In this document: one piece after another, positions 61,598 through 64,000 of the stretch
How positions within the stretch are numbered: the first letter of the stretch is position 1
How the letters are laid out: each line of letters starts with the position of its first letter
Assembly (NCBI GenBank): GCA_963539845.1
Contig: CAUTML010000002.1
Location: 123,439 to 187,438 of the forward strand
DNA length: 64,000 nucleotides
DNA from: CAMUQR01 sp963539845
GTDB taxonomy: Bacteria; Patescibacteriota; Saccharimonadia; Saccharimonadales; Saccharimonadaceae
Reading direction: 5' to 3'
Notes under the pieces: model-generated
What the model was told of the DNA's origin: nothing
Database searches by the model: none
What the model saw: the letters and a program-made list of their open reading frames with translations, nothing else
Program-made: the position numbers and the translations under genes

Positions 61598-64000
61598 ATG
61601 CTAAAAACTTTCATCCGACAGCGACTGACCAAATTAAAGCCAATTTTTACTAAAATTAACTGGCGGGTTTATCGTTCCTCGTTCAAACAGCACCCTAAAC
61701 AGCATCTAGCAGTGCTGGCTTCTCTGGCTCTCATTATCTCACTAGTGCCAATTCTAGCTTCTATTAAACGCTCCCAAACCTCCCAAGCCACCGGTCTCCA
61801 GCTCCAATCAGTCTCTCCGCGTATCGGTTCGACTGCTGGTGGTGATAAAGTTATTCTTAAAGGCCGGGATTTTCAAAATCCGTCTAGCTCATCTGGTCCG
61901 TCCAATCCAGTCCAATCGTCTAGTCTCTCAGCCGGTGGTGGTCACACCTGCGCCCTCGGTCCTGATCATAAAGCTTACTGTTGGGGCAAAAATGATAGTA
62001 ACCAACTCGGAAATAATTCTGCTTACGGTTTATCTTCTTCCACTCCAGTCACTGTCTCTCAAGGTGCTATCCCGGCTGGCGTTAATCTAACTCACATCTC
62101 AGCTGGTGGCTATCACACCTGCGCCCTCGGCTCTAATGGCAAGGTTTATTGTTGGGGCGGGGGTACTTATGGTCAACTCGGTAATGGCTCGACTAATAAT
62201 TATCGTGTTCCAGTCGCCGTTCATCAAGGTGCTATTCCATCAAACGTTAATCTAACTTATCTTTCGGCTGGCGGTGATCACACCTGCGCCCTCGGCTCTA
62301 ATGGCAAGGCTTATTGTTGGGGTAATAATAACCATAATGCGCTCGGTGATGGCTCCACTTTGCATTCACAGCGCCCAGTCGCCGTTCATCAAGGTGCTAT
62401 TCCCAATGGCGTCACCTTAACTCATCTCTCAGCTGGTTATGAGTACACCTGCGCTCTTGGCTCTGATTATAAAGCTTATTGTTGGGGTAAAAATGAATTT
62501 GGTCAAATCGGCAATAGTTCTACCTCTAATGCATCTACTCCAGTCGCCGTTCATCAAGGTGCTATTCCCAATGGCGTCACCTTAACTCATATCTCAACTG
62601 GTGGCTTTCACACTTGTGCTCTAGGCTCCGATCATAAAACTTATTGTTGGGGTAAAAATGAATCTGGTCAGCTTGGTAATGGCGCTGGAGGTAATTATGG
62701 CGATAAATCATTAACTCCAGTCGCTGTCGCCCAAGGCGCTATTCCAGCTGGTGTTAATCTAACTCACATCTCAGTTGATGGCAATCACACTTGTGCTCTA
62801 GGCTCCGATCATAAAACTTATTGTTGGGGTAAAAATGAATCTGGTCAGCTTGGTAATGGCGCTGGAGGTAATTATGGCGATAAATCATTAACTCCAGTCG
62901 CTGTCTCTCAGGGCTCGATTCCTTCCGGTATCAATCTAATTCAGGTTTCAGCTGGTGGCGATCACGCTTGTGTTCTCGGTTCTGATCATAAAACTTATTG
63001 TTGGGGAAATAATTGGTTTGGTCAACTCGGTAATGACTCCTTTATGAATAATTCTCTTATCCCAGTCACTGTCGTTCAAGGCGCTATGCCTAATATTTCC
63101 TCCGGCACCACCGTCAAGGTCGACGGTGTCACCGTCCCAGTCCGCTATATCTCTTCCACTGAGCTTGAGATCACCATGCCTGCTCACGCCGAAGGTCTAG
63201 TTAATATCTCCGTCACCAATCCTGACAATTCCACCCATACCCTCAATCAAGCCTACGAATACTACCAAGCCAAGAACCCATCCCTCTCCTCCATCTCACC
63301 TAACACCGTTTCTCCTTACGGCGGAGAGATTACCACCCTCACCGGTAACAACTTCGACACCGCCCGCTGGCGCCAAGTCTCCGTCGGCAATAATCACACC
63401 TGTGCCATCGACTACCGTAATAAGGCCTATTGTTGGGGCAAGAACGACTATGACCAACTCGGCAATAACTCCACTACTAATTCTCCTGTCCCAGTCGCTG
63501 TCTCTCCGGGTGCTATTCCTAGTGGCGTCACCTTAACCCAAGTCTCCGCTGGTGCTACTCATACTTGTGCCCTCGGCTCTAATTCTAAAGCCTACTGTTG
63601 GGGTAGAAACAATCTTGGTCAACTCGGCAATAACTCCACTACTAATTCTCCTGTCCCAGTCGCTGTCTCTCCGGGTGCTATTCCTAGTGGCGTCACCTTA
63701 ACCCAAGTCTCCGCTGGTGCTACTCATACTTGTGCCCTCGGCTCTAATTCTAAAGCTTATTGTTGGGGAGACAACGACTTTAGTCAACTTGGCAATAATT
63801 CCACTACTAATTCATCCACTCCCGTCGCTGTCGCCCAAGGCGCTATTCTCTCCAGCGTCACCCTGACTCAAATCTCAGCTGGCTCCGGTCACACCTGTGC
63901 CCTCGGTTCCAATGGTAAGGCCTACTGTTGGGGCTGGAATGGCCATGGTCAACTCGGCAATAACTCACATTTCAATTCTCGCGTCCCGGTCGCCGTCGCT
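61598..64000 (+). CDS. Giant RCC1-repeat/IPT surface protein, C-terminus cut by window edge
   Basis: An open frame of 801 codons continues past the window. A basic N-terminus and one helix (about 45-62, AVLASLALIISLVPILASI) serve as signal or anchor. The first half of an IPT/TIG domain (about 71-92, SVSPRIGSTAGGDKVILKG) is followed by exactly seven RCC1-like blades. The rest of the IPT domain comes next (about 500-555, VKVDGVTVPVRYIS and LEITMPAHAEGLVNISV). A second IPT start (SSISPNTVSPYGGEITTLTG) and at least four more blades follow. Most blades carry HTCALGS and AYCWG, two cysteines likely paired in a disulfide. This predicts an extracellular adhesion or recognition protein. The ligand is unknown. 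Confidence 0.88.
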   Translation, partial: MLKTFIRQRLTKLKPIFTKINWRVYRSSFKQHPKQHLAVLASLALIISLVPILASIKRSQTSQATGLQLQSVSPRIGSTAGGDKVILKGRDFQNPSSSSGPSNPVQSSSLSAGGGHTCALGPDHKAYCWGKNDSNQLGNNSAYGLSSSTPVTVSQGAIPAGVNLTHISAGGYHTCALGSNGKVYCWGGGTYGQLGNGSTNNYRVPVAVHQGAIPSNVNLTYLSAGGDHTCALGSNGKAYCWGNNNHNALGDGSTLHSQRPVAVHQGAIPNGVTLTHLSAGYEYTCALGSDYKAYCWGKNEFGQIGNSSTSNASTPVAVHQGAIPNGVTLTHISTGGFHTCALGSDHKTYCWGKNESGQLGNGAGGNYGDKSLTPVAVAQGAIPAGVNLTHISVDGNHTCALGSDHKTYCWGKNESGQLGNGAGGNYGDKSLTPVAVSQGSIPSGINLIQVSAGGDHACVLGSDHKTYCWGNNWFGQLGNDSFMNNSLIPVTVVQGAMPNISSGTTVKVDGVTVPVRYISSTELEITMPAHAEGLVNISVTNPDNSTHTLNQAYEYYQAKNPSLSSISPNTVSPYGGEITTLTGNNFDTARWRQVSVGNNHTCAIDYRNKAYCWGKNDYDQLGNNSTTNSPVPVAVSPGAIPSGVTLTQVSAGATHTCALGSNSKAYCWGRNNLGQLGNNSTTNSPVPVAVSPGAIPSGVTLTQVSAGATHTCALGSNSKAYCWGDNDFSQLGNNSTTNSSTPVAVAQGAILSSVTLTQISAGSGHTCALGSNGKAYCWGWNGHGQLGNNSHFNSRVPVAVA
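62608..62905 (+). repeat. 121-base identical direct repeat in RCC1 blades
   Basis: Bases 62608-62728 and 62785-62905 are identical (offset 177 bases, 59 codons), covering most of blades 5 and 6 of the first propeller. Confidence 0.9.
63455..63756 (+). repeat. 137-base identical direct repeat in RCC1 blades
   Basis: Bases 63455-63591 and 63620-63756 are identical (offset 165 bases, 55 codons), spanning a blade junction in the second propeller. Confidence 0.9.

Noticed and set aside
1..64000. UGA recoding (Gly) as in Gracilibacteria or SR1
   Set aside because: TGA ends clear genes (the pilin at 376, the response regulator at 29769), and conserved proteins contain no in-frame TGA.
1..64000. 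CRISPR array or insertion sequence
   Set aside because: No regularly spaced identical repeats with unique spacers, transposase motifs or paired terminal inverted repeats were seen. The repeats found are inside coding genes or are short.

Overview
The window looks like chromosomal DNA around the replication origin of a member of the Candidate Phyla Radiation, most likely a Saccharibacterium (TM7). The evidence is indirect: moderately AT-rich sequence, a compact layout, an origin neighbourhood (recF-dnaN-dnaA / rpmH-rnpA-yidC-jag), a type IV secretion-like locus with several huge VirB6-like proteins, an arginine deiminase operon, type IV pilus assembly genes and an archaeal-type aspartyl-tRNA synthetase. 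TGA is a normal stop codon, which argues against the SR1/Gracilibacteria code. No 16S rRNA or other marker is present to settle the lineage.

Region by region: 1-20.7 kb is a type IV secretion-like cluster. A divergent pilin gene and a truncated secreted-protein gene lie on the minus strand. On the plus strand follow five paralogous polytopic VirB6/TrbL-like proteins, a large single-pass protein, a PrgI-like protein, a TraC-like protein and a VirB4-type ATPase. 20.7-28.6 kb holds recF, dnaN, dnaA (minus) and rpmH, rnpA, yidC, jag, a LexA-like repressor and tRNA-Asn (plus). DnaA boxes flank dnaA on both sides. 28.7-33.8 kb carries small regulators, a two-component system, a short-chain dehydrogenase, an acetyltransferase, a phosphotransacetylase and a membrane protein. 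33.8-36.5 kb is a three-gene surface-protein operon resembling WxL loci. 36.7-44.4 kb encodes an amino-acid ABC transporter and the arcA-arcB-arcD-arcC arginine fermentation operon. 44.4-44.7 kb has a self-contained 30-codon mini-gene with its own promoter and terminator. 44.8-53.9 kb carries a DsbA-like oxidoreductase, a CBS-type membrane protein, aspS, two small membrane or secreted proteins, a membrane glycerophosphodiesterase, murC, recA and recX. 53.9-60.0 kb is a type IV pilus block (pilB, pilC, pilM, pilN, pilO and a small accessory gene) preceded on the chromosome by a PRC-barrel gene. 60-64 kb carries tilS, dgkA and the start of a giant RCC1-repeat surface protein cut by the window end.

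Together the genes suggest a small host-dependent cell that invests in envelope contact (secretion-like channel, pili, surface beta-sandwich proteins, RCC1 propellers with cysteine pairs) and gains ATP by importing and fermenting arginine. A recurring gene-expression feature is that first genes of transcription units have a -10 hexamer only 5-10 bases before the start codon. This predicts widespread leaderless mRNAs, whereas genes inside operons and some strongly promoted genes carry Shine-Dalgarno sequences.
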